Source of the DNA: Pelomonas sp047654785
GTDB taxonomy: Bacteria > Pseudomonadota > Gammaproteobacteria > Burkholderiales > Burkholderiaceae_C
NCBI RefSeq assembly: GCF_047654785.1
Contig: NZ_JASGKQ010000003.1
Span: forward strand, 1,984,001-2,048,000
Direction of reading: 5' to 3'
Length of the DNA: 64,000 nt
Translations under genes and position numbers: made by a program
The notes under the pieces: generated by a model
Databases searched by the model: none
Seen by the model: the letters and a program-made list of their open reading frames with translations, nothing else
Told to the model about the DNA's origin: nothing
Part shown: piece by piece, positions 1-8,936 of the stretch
Layout of the letters: each line of letters starts with the position of its first letter
Numbering within the stretch: position 1 is the stretch's first letter

Positions 1-1
1 G

Positions 2-247
2 GCCAACGAGTGGGCCTCGCACGGCATCAACGTCAACGCGATCGCGCCGGGCTACATGGCCACCAACAACACCGCCGCGCTGCGCGCCGACGAGCAGCGC
101 AACAACGCCATCCTGGAGCGCATCCCGGCCGCGCGCTGGGGCAAGCCGGAGGACCTGGCGGGCCCGGTCGTGTTCCTGGCGTCCACGGCCTCCGACTACG
201 TCAACGGCTATACGCTGGCCGTGGACGGCGGCTGGCTGGCCAGGTAA
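2..247 (+). CDS. kduD: 2-dehydro-3-deoxy-D-gluconate 5-dehydrogenase (KduD), C-terminal part
   Basis: Only the last 81 codons are in the window; the start lies to the left. The frame shows the SDR motif NVNAIAPGYMATNN, then RIPAARWGKPEDLAGP and the end VDGGWLAR, which is how I remember KduD ending in enterobacteria. The catalytic Ser-Tyr-Lys are outside the window. KduD is a cytoplasmic short-chain dehydrogenase that interconverts 2,5-diketo-3-deoxygluconate and 2-keto-3-deoxygluconate late in pectin breakdown. The neighbouring oligogalacturonate lyase, pectinesterase and pectate lyase support this assignment over a generic SDR. An 80-bp gap with a small hairpin lies between it and the first permease gene. 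Confidence 0.88.
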   Translation, partial: ANEWASHGINVNAIAPGYMATNNTAALRADEQRNNAILERIPAARWGKPEDLAGPVVFLASTASDYVNGYTLAVDGGWLAR

Positions 248-325
248 CTCCCCCTACGCGCTTGCGCTGCATGACCCGCCCCGCCAAGGCGGGCCTCACG
301 AAATCACCGACGGAGACACGGTGAG

Positions 326-1207
326 ATGTACGAGAACAAAAAGCTGGGCTTCCTGTTCGTGCTGCCCTTCGTGCTGGGCGTGCTGCTGTTCAAGCTCTTC
401 CCCTTCGTGATGAGCTTCGCGCTCAGCTTCACGCAGTACGACCTGATCGACCCGCCCGAGTGGGTGGGCCTGCGCAACTACGAGGAGATGCTGACCGGCG
501 ACCCGCTGTTCACCAAGTCGCTGGGCGTGACGCTGACCTTCGCGCTGCTGGCCGTGCCGCTGCGCGTGGGCTTCGCGCTCGTGGTGGCGCAGGTGCTGAA
601 CTTCCGGCTGCGCGGCATCAACGCCTTCCGCGCGGCGTTCTACATCCCGTCCATCCTGGGCGGATCCATCGCGGTGGCGGTGCTGTGGCGCTTCGTGTTC
701 GCGAAGAACGGCCTGGTCAACATCATCCTGGCCCGGCTCGGCCTGGAGCCCATCCCCTGGCTGGCCGACGAGCACTACTCGATGTGGACCATCGTGCTGC
801 TGTTCACCTGGCAGTTCGGCTCGGCCTGCGTGATCTTCCTGGCCGCGCTGCAGAACGTGCCGAAGTCGCTGTACGAGGCCGCCGAGATCGACGGCGCCAG
901 CGTCAACCAGCAGTTCTGGCGGATCACCGTGCCGCTGATCACGCCAGTGATCTTCTTCAACCTGATCATGCAGATGGTCCACGCCTTCCAGGAGTTCAAC
1001 GGCCCCTACCTGATCACCGAGGGCGGCCCGCTGCATTCCACCTACGTGCTGGCGCTCTACATCTACGACCAGAGCTTCCGCTTCTTCAACCTGGGCTATG
1101 GCGCGGCGCTGTCCTGGGTGCTGTTCGCGCTGGTCGCCGCGCTGGCCGCGATCTCGTTCTGGAGCAGCAAGTACTGGGTGTTCTATGCCGGGGAGTCCAA
1201 GAAATGA
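326..1207 (+). CDS. Carbohydrate ABC transporter permease (MalF/UgpA type), probably oligogalacturonide uptake
   Basis: This 293-aa inner-membrane protein has about six hydrophobic segments, the first right after the N-terminal MYENKKLGFLFVLPF. The EAA loop that docks to the ATPase begins near residue 184 (EAAEIDGASVNQQFW). Length and loop fit the CUT1 sugar importer family. The start has an upstream GGAGACACGGTGAG region. The gene overlaps the next permease by 4 bases (ATGA), so the two are translationally coupled. Lying between kduD and oligogalacturonate lyase, it is most simply one half of a TogM/TogN-like channel for pectin oligomers. The substrate is inferred from neighbours, not visible in the protein. 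Confidence 0.9.
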   Translation: MYENKKLGFLFVLPFVLGVLLFKLFPFVMSFALSFTQYDLIDPPEWVGLRNYEEMLTGDPLFTKSLGVTLTFALLAVPLRVGFALVVAQVLNFRLRGINAFRAAFYIPSILGGSIAVAVLWRFVFAKNGLVNIILARLGLEPIPWLADEHYSMWTIVLLFTWQFGSACVIFLAALQNVPKSLYEAAEIDGASVNQQFWRITVPLITPVIFFNLIMQMVHAFQEFNGPYLITEGGPLHSTYVLALYIYDQSFRFFNLGYGAALSWVLFALVAALAAISFWSSKYWVFYAGESKK

Positions 1208-2076
1208 GCACCGCCGCTGACCTGCAGGAACGCGCCGTCGGCGACGACGGCCGCACGCCCTGGCTGCGCTACCTGATGCTGGGCGCGACGGCCATCGTCA
1301 TGCTCTACCCGCTGCTGTGGCTGGTGGGCGCGTCCTTCAAGAGCAACAGCGAGATCTTCACGTCGGCCGGCTTCTGGCCCGACCGCTTCTCGCTGGACGC
1401 CTACGCCAAGGGCTGGAAGACCAGCACCGAGTACACCTTCGCCACCTATTTCCTGAACAGCTTCCTGATCACCATCCCGCGCATCGTCGTCACGGTGATC
1501 TCCTGCGTGCTGGTGGCCTACGCCTTCGCGCGCTTCGAGTTCTGGGGCAAGAAGACGCTGTTCAGCATCATGGTCGGCACGATGATGCTGCCGCTGATCG
1601 TGCTGCGCCTGCCGCAGTACCTGGTGTTCCGCGAACTGGGCTGGCTGGACAGCTACCTGCCGCTGATCGTGCCCTCGGCCTTCGCCACCGACACTTTCTT
1701 CGTCTTCATGCTCGTGCAGTTCCTGCGCGGCATCCCGCGCGACATGGAAGAGGCCGCGCTGATCGACGGCTGCAACGCGCTGCAGCTGCTCTGGCACATC
1801 ATCGTGCCGCTGCTCAAGCCGGCCATCATCAGCGTCGTCGTGTTCCAGTTCATCTGGACGATGAACGACTTCATGGGCCCGCTGATCTACCTCGCCTCGG
1901 TCGAGAAATACCCGGTCAGCCTGGCGCTGAAGATGAGCATCGGCGCCACCGAGGAAGTCGAGTGGGCCAACGTCATCGCGATCTCCGTCGTCGCGCTGAT
2001 CCCGTCCGTCGCGGTGTTCTTCGCGGCGCAGAAACACTTCATCGAGGGCGCCACCAGCAGTGGCGTGAAAGGCTGA
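1204..2076 (+). CDS. Carbohydrate ABC transporter permease (MalG/UgpE type), probably oligogalacturonide uptake
   Basis: This 290-aa multi-span membrane protein is the partner of the preceding permease. After a polar N-terminus (about 20 residues) come roughly six membrane segments. The EAA loop starts near residue 182 (EEAALIDGCNALQLLW), followed by IIVPLLKP, and the C-terminus ends QKHFIEGATSSGVKG, usual for the MalG side of CUT1 importers. The start ATG overlaps the upstream stop, and the stop overlaps the ATPase start by one base (TGATG). Such tight packing implies a fixed stoichiometry of the importer subunits. Confidence 0.9.
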   Translation: MSTAADLQERAVGDDGRTPWLRYLMLGATAIVMLYPLLWLVGASFKSNSEIFTSAGFWPDRFSLDAYAKGWKTSTEYTFATYFLNSFLITIPRIVVTVISCVLVAYAFARFEFWGKKTLFSIMVGTMMLPLIVLRLPQYLVFRELGWLDSYLPLIVPSAFATDTFFVFMLVQFLRGIPRDMEEAALIDGCNALQLLWHIIVPLLKPAIISVVVFQFIWTMNDFMGPLIYLASVEKYPVSLALKMSIGATEEVEWANVIAISVVALIPSVAVFFAAQKHFIEGATSSGVKG

Positions 2077-3182
2077 TGGCCGCTGTCTCCCTGCGCAAGG
2101 TCGAGAAGACCTACCCCAATGGTTTCAAGGCCGTGCACGGCGTCGACCTCGACGTGCGCGACGGCGAGTTCATGGTCTTCGTCGGCCCCTCGGGCTGCGC
2201 CAAGTCCACGCTGCTGCGCATGGTGGCCGGGCTGGAGTCCATCAGCGGCGGCGAGCTGCACATCGGCGGCCGCGTCGTCAACGACGTGGCGCCCAAGGGC
2301 CGGGGCATCGCGATGGTGTTCCAGAACTACGCGCTCTACCCGCACATGACGGTCTACGACAACCTCGCCTTCGGCCTCAAGCTGGCCAAGACGGGCAAGG
2401 CCGAGCTGGACCAGCGCGTGCGCCACGCCGCCCAGCTGCTGGAGATGGAGCACCTGCTGGCGCGCTACCCCAAGCAGCTCTCGGGCGGCCAGGCGCAGCG
2501 CGTGGCCGTGGGCCGCGCCATCGTCAAGAAGCCCGAGGTCTTTTTGTTCGACGAACCGCTGTCCAACCTCGACGCCAAGCTGCGCGCGGCGATGCGCGTG
2601 CGGCTGACCGAGCTGCATCGCTCGCTGCGCGACGCCGGCCAGCCGGCGACCACCATCTACGTCACCCACGACCAGACCGAGGCGATGACCATGGGCGAGC
2701 GCATCTGCGTGCTCAAGGCCGGCGTCATCCAGCAGGTGGACACGCCGACCGCGCTCTACGACCGCCCGGCCAACGCCTTCGTCGCCAGCTTCATCGGCTC
2801 GCCGGAGATGAACATCGTGCCCGCCGGGCTGCGCGGCGGCACCGTCCAGCTCGGCGGCGTCAGCCTGCCGCTGCCGGCCGGCCGCTTCAAGGCCGCCGCC
2901 GACGGCGCCGTGCAGTTCGGCCTGCGCCCCGAGCACATCGGCCTGGCGGCCAGGCCCGGCAGCACCGCCGTCAGCGCGACGCTGAAGTTCTGCGAGCACA
3001 TGGGCGCCGAGGTCTTCACCTACTTCGACCTCGGCGGCGTCGCCTTCAGCGCGCGCGTGCCGGCCGAGGACGGCAGCGCCCTGGCCGCCCTGCCCCGCGG
3101 CGCCGCGCTGAGCCTGCACTTCCAGATGAACCACGCCCACCTGTTCGCCGCGGGCGACGACGGCGCGAGCCTCCTCGCATGA
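2076..3182 (+). CDS. Sugar ABC transporter ATP-binding protein (UgpC/MsmK type)
   Basis: This 368-aa ATPase energises the importer. The Walker A motif is at about residue 37 and reads GPSGCAKST, with Ala in place of the usual Gly before Lys, a variant also found in UgpC-like proteins. The signature LSGGQAQRVAVGRA begins near 135, and Walker B ends with Asp159-Glu160 (FLFDEPLSNLDAKL). The C-terminal third is the TOBE/regulatory domain typical of CUT1 ATPases (FGLRPEHIGL). The gene overlaps its neighbours on both sides. Such ATPases can serve several importers, so the assignment to pectin oligomers rests on position. Confidence 0.93.
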   Translation: MAAVSLRKVEKTYPNGFKAVHGVDLDVRDGEFMVFVGPSGCAKSTLLRMVAGLESISGGELHIGGRVVNDVAPKGRGIAMVFQNYALYPHMTVYDNLAFGLKLAKTGKAELDQRVRHAAQLLEMEHLLARYPKQLSGGQAQRVAVGRAIVKKPEVFLFDEPLSNLDAKLRAAMRVRLTELHRSLRDAGQPATTIYVTHDQTEAMTMGERICVLKAGVIQQVDTPTALYDRPANAFVASFIGSPEMNIVPAGLRGGTVQLGGVSLPLPAGRFKAAADGAVQFGLRPEHIGLAARPGSTAVSATLKFCEHMGAEVFTYFDLGGVAFSARVPAEDGSALAALPRGAALSLHFQMNHAHLFAAGDDGASLLA

Positions 3183-4468
3183 GCCTGAACCGCCGCACCC
3201 TCATCGCCAGCGGCGCCGCGCTGGCCGCGCCCTTCGTCCACGCCCAGGAGCGCCCGGTGCTGCGCTTCGCCTGGTGGGGCGGCGCCAGCCGCCACCAGGC
3301 GACGCTGGCCGCGCTCAAGGTCTTCGAGCAGCGCCACGGCGTGCGCGTGAAGGCCGAGTACATGGGCTTCAACGGCTACCTGGAGCGCCTGACCACGCAG
3401 ATCGCCGGCCGCTCCGAGCCCGACGTGATGCAGATCAACTGGGCCTGGCTGGCGATGTTCAGCAAGCGCGGCAACGGCTTCACGGACCTGAGCGGCCTGG
3501 CCCGCGAGCTGGCGCTGGACCAGTTCGGCGACGACGACCTGGCCTACGGCCGCGTCGCCGGCCGGCTCAACGCGCTGCCCATCTCCTTCAGCGCGCGCAT
3601 CTTCCTGTGGAACCAGACGGCCTTCCAGCGCGCCGGCCTGGCGCTGCCGCAGACCTGGCAGCAGCTGTTCGCCGCCGGCCCCGCCTTCCGCGCCAGGCTG
3701 GGCGACGGCGCCTACCCGCTGGACGGCGAGCTCTACGACATGATCCTGCTGTCGCAGAGCTACATCCAGCAGAAGCACGGCACGCCCTTCGTGGACCCGG
3801 CCCGGCCGCGCGTGGCGATGAGCCCGGCCGCCGCGCTGGAGTGGGTGCAGGTCTACAAGCGGCTGATCGCCGAGCACGTCGCCACGCCGCTGCCGCTGCG
3901 CGCGTCGCTGGGCGGCGCCGAGAAGCCCACCGAGCAGCAGCCCGACTGGGTGGCCGGCCGCTGGGCCGGCAACTACACCTGGGACTCGGTGATCGGCCTG
4001 CGCGCCTCCACGCTGGCGCCCGGCGAGAAGCTGGCGCTGGGCACCTTCCCGACGCTGCCCGGCGCCCGGGACAGCGGGCTGTTCGGCCGCCCCACGGTCA
4101 TGTACGCCGTCGGCCGCAACTGCCGCCAGCCGGCGCTCGCCGCGCGGCTGGTGAATTTCCTGCTGACCGACCCCGAGGCCGCCCGCCTGCTCGGCCGCAC
4201 CCGCGGCCTGCCCAGCGCCAAGGGGGCGCTGGCCGTGCTGCAACAGGCCGGCGGCCTGCCGCCGCTGGAGCTCGCCGCGCACGACCAGATCCAGGCCCAG
4301 CGCGACGCCGGCCGGCTGATCCGCCCGGCGCCGCTGTTCGAGCACGCGCGCTTCCAGAAGTTCATGCGCGAGGTCTTCGAGACCGTCGCGTACCACAAGA
4401 CCACCGAGGGCGAGGCCGCGCGCCGGCTCGTCGCCGAGGGCAATGCGCTGCTGCAGAGGATCCAGTAG
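3179..4468 (+). CDS. Extracellular solute-binding protein of the pectin-locus ABC importer
   Basis: This 429-aa protein starts MSLNRRTLIASGAALAAP, a twin-arginine-like signal peptide with a cleavage site after VHAQ, so export in folded form via Tat is likely. The mature part begins RPVLRFAWWGGASRHQATL, characteristic of family 1 carbohydrate-binding proteins that fold as two lobes in the periplasm. It overlaps the ATPase gene by 4 bases (ATGA) and is followed with no gap by oligogalacturonate lyase. It should capture the oligogalacturonides for the two permeases (TogB-like role). Ligand identity is inferred. Confidence 0.9.
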   Translation: MSLNRRTLIASGAALAAPFVHAQERPVLRFAWWGGASRHQATLAALKVFEQRHGVRVKAEYMGFNGYLERLTTQIAGRSEPDVMQINWAWLAMFSKRGNGFTDLSGLARELALDQFGDDDLAYGRVAGRLNALPISFSARIFLWNQTAFQRAGLALPQTWQQLFAAGPAFRARLGDGAYPLDGELYDMILLSQSYIQQKHGTPFVDPARPRVAMSPAAALEWVQVYKRLIAEHVATPLPLRASLGGAEKPTEQQPDWVAGRWAGNYTWDSVIGLRASTLAPGEKLALGTFPTLPGARDSGLFGRPTVMYAVGRNCRQPALAARLVNFLLTDPEAARLLGRTRGLPSAKGALAVLQQAGGLPPLELAAHDQIQAQRDAGRLIRPAPLFEHARFQKFMREVFETVAYHKTTEGEAARRLVAEGNALLQRIQ

Positions 4469-5650
4469 ATGAAAGCCACCGAACGCCAGTTCCAGTTCCT
4501 CACCCGCGAGGACCCCGACACCGGCGCCCGCGTCACCCGCCTGACGCCGCCGGACGTGACCTGCCACCGCAACTACTTCTATCAGAAGTGCTTCACGAAC
4601 GACGGCACGAAGCTGATGTTCGGCGGCGAGTTCGGCCCCCAGCCCAGCCCGAACTGGAACCTGCACCTGCTGGACCTGCAGACGCAGTGCGCCGTGCAGC
4701 TCACCGACGGCGCGCGCGAGAACACCTTCGGCGCCTTCATGAGCCCCGACGACTGCTTCGTCTACTTCGTGCGCGGCGACCGCAACCTGATCCGCCTGGA
4801 GCTGGCCACGCTGCGCGAGGAGGTCGCCTACGTCGTGCCCGAGGGCTGGGTCGGCTACGGCACCTGGGTGGCCAACAGCGCCTGCACGAAGATGGTCGGC
4901 ATCGAGATCGCCGCCGCCGACTGGTTCCCGCTGAACACCTGGCAGAAGTTCAACGAGATGTTCCACAAGAAGCCGCTGTGCCGGCTCTTCAGCGTCGACC
5001 TGCGCACCGGCCAGCGCAACGTCATCCTGGAGCAGCGCGGCTGGCTCGGCCACCCGCAGTACCGGCCCTTCGACGACAACACGGTGGCCTACTGCCACGA
5101 AGGCCCGCACGACCTCATCGACGCGCGCATGTGGTTCATCGACGAGGACGGCACGAACCGCCGCTGCGGCAAGCAACACCGCGACGGCGAAAGCTGCACG
5201 CACGAGTTCTGGGTGCCGGACGGCAGCGCGATGATCTACGTCAGCTACGACCACCAGTCCCCCGAGCGCTGGATCTGCAGCCTGGACCCGGTCACGCTGG
5301 AGAACCGGGTGCTGACCGCGATGCCGCAGTGCTCCCACCTGATGAGCAACTTCGACGGCACGCTGATCGTCGGCGACGGCTGCGGCCAGGCCAGCGGCGA
5401 CAGCGCCGCCAGCAACGCGATGCTGACGGGCGACCCCTATCTGCACCTGTTCGACCTGAAGGCCGGCACGGCCCGCCCGTCCACTCGGAAGATTGCCCGC
5501 CACGACAGCGGCTGGGACGTCTACAAGGACAGCCGCCAGGTCACCCACCCCCACCCCAGCTTCACGCCGGACGGCAAGCAGGTGCTGTTCAGCTGCGACA
5601 AGGAGCGCGCGAACGGCGTCGAGCCGGCCCTCTACCTGGCCGACCTGTGA
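4469..5650 (+). CDS. ogl: Oligogalacturonate lyase (polysaccharide lyase family 22)
   Basis: This 393-aa protein matches the usual length of Ogl (about 390). It begins KATERQFQFLTREDPDTG and has repeated short strands with a TolB-like beta-propeller look. Conserved His-rich stretches (CHRNYFYQKCF, YCHEGPHDLIDARMWFI, THPHPSFTPDGKQVLFSCD) are those of the metal-dependent family 22 lyases. No signal peptide is present, so it works in the cytoplasm, splitting imported unsaturated digalacturonate to 5-keto-4-deoxyuronate. Its ATG directly follows the stop of the binding protein gene. The product feeds KduI/KduD. Confidence 0.93.
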   Translation: MKATERQFQFLTREDPDTGARVTRLTPPDVTCHRNYFYQKCFTNDGTKLMFGGEFGPQPSPNWNLHLLDLQTQCAVQLTDGARENTFGAFMSPDDCFVYFVRGDRNLIRLELATLREEVAYVVPEGWVGYGTWVANSACTKMVGIEIAAADWFPLNTWQKFNEMFHKKPLCRLFSVDLRTGQRNVILEQRGWLGHPQYRPFDDNTVAYCHEGPHDLIDARMWFIDEDGTNRRCGKQHRDGESCTHEFWVPDGSAMIYVSYDHQSPERWICSLDPVTLENRVLTAMPQCSHLMSNFDGTLIVGDGCGQASGDSAASNAMLTGDPYLHLFDLKAGTARPSTRKIARHDSGWDVYKDSRQVTHPHPSFTPDGKQVLFSCDKERANGVEPALYLADL

Positions 5651-6735
5651 AGCCCCTGCTCGCGCTGGCCCTGGCGCTGGCCGCCGCCGCGAGCCCGACC
5701 CAGCCGCGCCCGCAGCTGACGCCCGGGCAGGCCGCAGCGCACACGCCGGCCGCCTACCTGGGCGACTGGCGGCCCGCGCCGCTGGCCGACCTGTCCGCCG
5801 CCGCGCCCGACCTGGTCGTCCGGCCCGGCGAGTCGGTGCAGGCCGCCATCGACCAGGCGCCGGCCCGCAGCCCCCGGCGCTGGGTCATCCAGATCCAGCC
5901 CGGCACCTACCGCGGCCCGCTGTGCATCCGGGACAAGGCGCCGCTCGCACTGGTCGGCGCGGCGCTGGACCCCGGCGCCGTCGTGCTGGTGGACCACCGC
6001 TTCGCCGGCCGGCCGAAGGCCGCCGACGAGCCCGCCCACCCCTGCTGGCCCGAACTCGGCAAGACCGCCATCGGCACCAGCGGCAGCACGACGCTGCTGG
6101 TGGACAGCGACGACGTGCAGCTGCTCTCGCTGACCATCGCCAACGACGCGATGGACGGCGTGCGCGCCGGCCGGGCCTACCCGCCCGGCGGCGGCGAGAG
6201 CGGCGGCGCGCAGGCCGTCGCGCTGACGCTGATGGGCGACCGCCTCCAGCTCGAAAACGTGCGCCTGCTGGGCCACCAGGACACGCTGTACGCCAAGCGC
6301 CGCACGGCCGGCGCGCCGGCCCGCCAGTTGATCCGCCACAGCCTGATCGCGGGCGACGTGGACTTCGTCTTCGGCAACGCCGTGCTGGTCATCGAGCACA
6401 GCACGCTGCTGACCCGCGCCCACCGCCGCGCGCCCGGGCAGGGCGGCATCATCCTGGCGCCCAGCACGGCGCCGGACGCGGCGCAGGGCTTCCTCGTCAC
6501 GCACAGCCGCCTCGTCGCCGAGCCCGGCGTCGCGCCGGGCAGCACCGCGCTGGGCCGCGCCTGGGATGCCGGCGTCAAGCCCGGCACCTGGCAGGCCGGC
6601 CGCAGCCCCAACGGCCTGGCCGTGGTGCGCGACAGCGAGATCGGCGAGCATGTCGGCCCCTGGGCCGCCAGCACCTCGCGCCGCCCCTTCGACGCCGCCA
6701 CCCACCGCCTCCACGAATTCGACAACCGGCCATGA
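5647..6735 (+). CDS. Pectin methylesterase (carbohydrate esterase family 8), exported
   Basis: I place the start at a GTG that overlaps the ogl stop (GTGA); no nearer ATG preserves the signal peptide KPLLALALALAAAASPTQ. The 362-aa product has the CE8 signatures: SVQAAIDQAP near the N-terminus, GHQDTLYAK at about residue 209 (oxyanion-hole Gln and first Asp), GDVDFVFGNA at about 236 (nucleophilic Asp) and LGRAWDAG at about 302 (substrate Arg). The fold is a right-handed beta-helix. It removes methyl groups from pectin so that pectate lyase can cut it. It overlaps the pectate lyase gene by 4 bases. Confidence 0.93.
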   Translation: MKPLLALALALAAAASPTQPRPQLTPGQAAAHTPAAYLGDWRPAPLADLSAAAPDLVVRPGESVQAAIDQAPARSPRRWVIQIQPGTYRGPLCIRDKAPLALVGAALDPGAVVLVDHRFAGRPKAADEPAHPCWPELGKTAIGTSGSTTLLVDSDDVQLLSLTIANDAMDGVRAGRAYPPGGGESGGAQAVALTLMGDRLQLENVRLLGHQDTLYAKRRTAGAPARQLIRHSLIAGDVDFVFGNAVLVIEHSTLLTRAHRRAPGQGGIILAPSTAPDAAQGFLVTHSRLVAEPGVAPGSTALGRAWDAGVKPGTWQAGRSPNGLAVVRDSEIGEHVGPWAASTSRRPFDAATHRLHEFDNRP

Positions 6736-8012
6736 CCCTCACCCGCCGCCGCGCCCTCGCCCTCCCCGCACTCGGCGGCCTCGCCGCGCTCGCCGGCTGC
6801 GCGAGCCCGCCCCGGGACGCCGCCGACCGCCCGCTGGGCTGGGCCGGCGCGGTCGTGCCCGGCGACGCTTCCCCCACCGGCATGCCGGCCCGGCCGGGCC
6901 GGGTCTTCGACGTGCACGACCGCGCCGGCCTGGACGCCGCGCTGCGCCTGGGCGATGCGCCCAAGCTCATCCGCGTCCACGCCCTCATCGACCTCTGCCC
7001 CGGCGACGCCGAGGCCTTCCGCGACCCGGCCTTCGACGCCGACGCCTTCGACCGCGCCTTCGACCCCGCCACCTGGGGCCGCGGCGACCCCGCCGGCCCG
7101 CTGGAGGACGCGCGCCGCCGCTCCGCCCAGCGCCAGGCCCGGGCCGCCACGGTGCGCCTGCCGTCCAACACCACGCTGGTCGGCGCCGCGCCGGGCGCCG
7201 GCTTCACGCGCGGCATGCTGCTGCTGGAGCAGGTGCGCAACGTCGTGCTGCGCGACCTGCACCTGCGCGACGCCTACGACCACTTTCCCGAATGGCAACC
7301 GCGCGACAACGGCCATGGCGAGTGGAACTCGGCCTACGACAACCTGTCGCTGCGCGGCGCCCGGCGCGTGTGGGTGGACCACTGCCACTTCGACGACGGC
7401 CACCACCCCGACCGCCTGGAACCCCAGCGCCTGGGCCAGCGCGTGCAGCACCACGACGGCCTGCTGGACATCACCCACGGCAGCGACCTCGTCACCGTCT
7501 CCTGGTGCCGCTTCCAGGGGCACGACAAGACCCTGCTCATCGGCGGCGGCGACGCCCGCACCGGCGACGACGGCCTGCTGCGCGTGACGCTGCACCACAA
7601 CCACTTCGACGCCTGCAAGGAGCGCACGCCGCGCGTGCGCTTCGGCCGCGTCCACGTGGCGAGCAACCTGTTCAGCGCCGGGCACGCCGCCGACTTCGGC
7701 TACTCCCTCGGCGTGGGCCTGCGCTCGCGCCTGGTCAGCGACGACAACGCCTGGGAGCTGCCCGCCGTCATCCCGGCCCACCGGCTGCTGCGCCGCCTGG
7801 GCGGCAGCGCGCTGCTGGACCGCGGCAACCGCCTGAACGGCCGGCCGGTGGACCTGCGGGCCGCCTGGAACGCGGCCCACCCCGACGAGCCGCTGTCCGC
7901 CGACGTCGGCTGGCGCCCGGAAGACGCCTACGACGCCGCCGCGCTGCGCACCGCCCATCCCGATCGCCTTGCTGAGCGAATCCGCGCGGAGGCCGGCCCG
8001 CGCCTGCGCTGA
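6732..8012 (+). CDS. Pectate lyase, polysaccharide lyase family 1, predicted lipoprotein
   Basis: This 426-aa protein begins MTLTRRRALALPALGG and continues to a lipobox LAALAGC, so it is probably a membrane-anchored lipoprotein and perhaps Tat-exported (RRR). PL1 motifs are clear: VWVDHCHFDDG, then DGLLDITHGSDLVTVSW starting near residue 242 with HDKTLLIGG, and HHNHFDACKERTPRVRFG with the catalytic-type Arg in the segment near residue 298. It cleaves de-esterified pectin by beta-elimination using calcium. Surface anchoring would keep released oligomers close to the cell, which fits the co-encoded importer. It is the last enzyme gene before the IclR regulator. Confidence 0.92.
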   Translation: MTLTRRRALALPALGGLAALAGCASPPRDAADRPLGWAGAVVPGDASPTGMPARPGRVFDVHDRAGLDAALRLGDAPKLIRVHALIDLCPGDAEAFRDPAFDADAFDRAFDPATWGRGDPAGPLEDARRRSAQRQARAATVRLPSNTTLVGAAPGAGFTRGMLLLEQVRNVVLRDLHLRDAYDHFPEWQPRDNGHGEWNSAYDNLSLRGARRVWVDHCHFDDGHHPDRLEPQRLGQRVQHHDGLLDITHGSDLVTVSWCRFQGHDKTLLIGGGDARTGDDGLLRVTLHHNHFDACKERTPRVRFGRVHVASNLFSAGHAADFGYSLGVGLRSRLVSDDNAWELPAVIPAHRLLRRLGGSALLDRGNRLNGRPVDLRAAWNAAHPDEPLSADVGWRPEDAYDAAALRTAHPDRLAERIRAEAGPRLR

Positions 8013-8057
8013 GTCAGAATCCGCCCCCTGGAACCAGCGCCCGAAAGAATCGAAACG

Positions 8058-8858
8058 ATGGACGACGACAGTGGTGATTCGAAGCAGCCGGAATCGGTTG
8101 CGGCGGTGCTCAAGGTGTTCGCCATCTTGAACGCCCTGGGGGAGCGCAGCGACATCGGCATCACCGACCTGTCGGTGCGCCTGGCCATGCCCAAGGCCAC
8201 GGTCTACCGCTTCCTGCAGACCATGAAGAGCCTGGGCTATGTGCGCCAGGAGGCCGACAGCGAGCGCTACGGCCTGTCCATGCGCATGTTCGAGCTCGGC
8301 GCCAAGGCCCTGCCCTCGCCCGAGCTGGTGGACCTGTCCAAGCACCACATGCAGATGCTGGCCGACGCCACCGGCGAGACCGTCCACCTGGGCAGCCTGA
8401 TCGACAGCGAGATCATCTACATCCACAAGGTGGACTCGCGCCACATGCTGGGCATGTACTCGCGCATCGGCCGCCGCGCGCCGCTGCACTGCACCGCCAT
8501 CGGCAAGGTGCTGCTCGCCTGGGAGCACCCCGAGCGCCGCGACCGCATCCTGGACGGCGCCACCTTCACGCGCTTCCGCGACAAGACCATCACCGAACGC
8601 CCGGCCTTCCTGGCCGAGCTGGCCCAGGTGCGCGCCCAGGGCTTCGGCGAGGACCGCGAGGAGTTCGACGACCACATCCGCTGCCTGGGCGTGCCCATCT
8701 TCGACCGGCTGGGCCAGCCCATCGCCGGCATGAGCGTGTCCTTCCCCACCTTCCGCTTCAGCGAGGAGAAAGCGCCCGAGGTCGTGCGCATGCTGCAGGC
8801 CGCCAGCCGCGACATCTCCGAGAAGCTGGGCTGCACGGCCTACCCGATCGCCGGCTGA
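8058..8858 (+). CDS. IclR-family transcriptional regulator (KdgR-like)
   Basis: This 266-aa regulator has an N-terminal winged helix (about residues 15-75, ITDLSVRLAMPKATVYRFLQ) and a C-terminal IclR effector domain (GETVHLGSLIDSEIIYIHKV, then RAPLHCTAIGKVLLAW). It sits 45 bp after the pectate lyase gene on the same strand. The pectin regulator KdgR of enterobacteria belongs to this family and responds to 2-keto-3-deoxygluconate, so regulation of this locus is the natural guess. I did not find a recognisable KdgR box in the short gaps of the locus, so the operator remains unknown. Confidence 0.9.
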   Translation: MDDDSGDSKQPESVAAVLKVFAILNALGERSDIGITDLSVRLAMPKATVYRFLQTMKSLGYVRQEADSERYGLSMRMFELGAKALPSPELVDLSKHHMQMLADATGETVHLGSLIDSEIIYIHKVDSRHMLGMYSRIGRRAPLHCTAIGKVLLAWEHPERRDRILDGATFTRFRDKTITERPAFLAELAQVRAQGFGEDREEFDDHIRCLGVPIFDRLGQPIAGMSVSFPTFRFSEEKAPEVVRMLQAASRDISEKLGCTAYPIAG

Positions 8859-8936
8859 GCGCCTTGTCGCCCCTGGGACGCGGGGGCCGCGGGCGGGATG
8901 CTTCAATGCCGGCTGTCCGTCGCACCGCCTGCCGCC

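Noticed and set aside
280..293. Terminator between kduD and the first permease
   Set aside because: A 6-bp hairpin CCCGCC/GGCGGG exists but no T-run follows.
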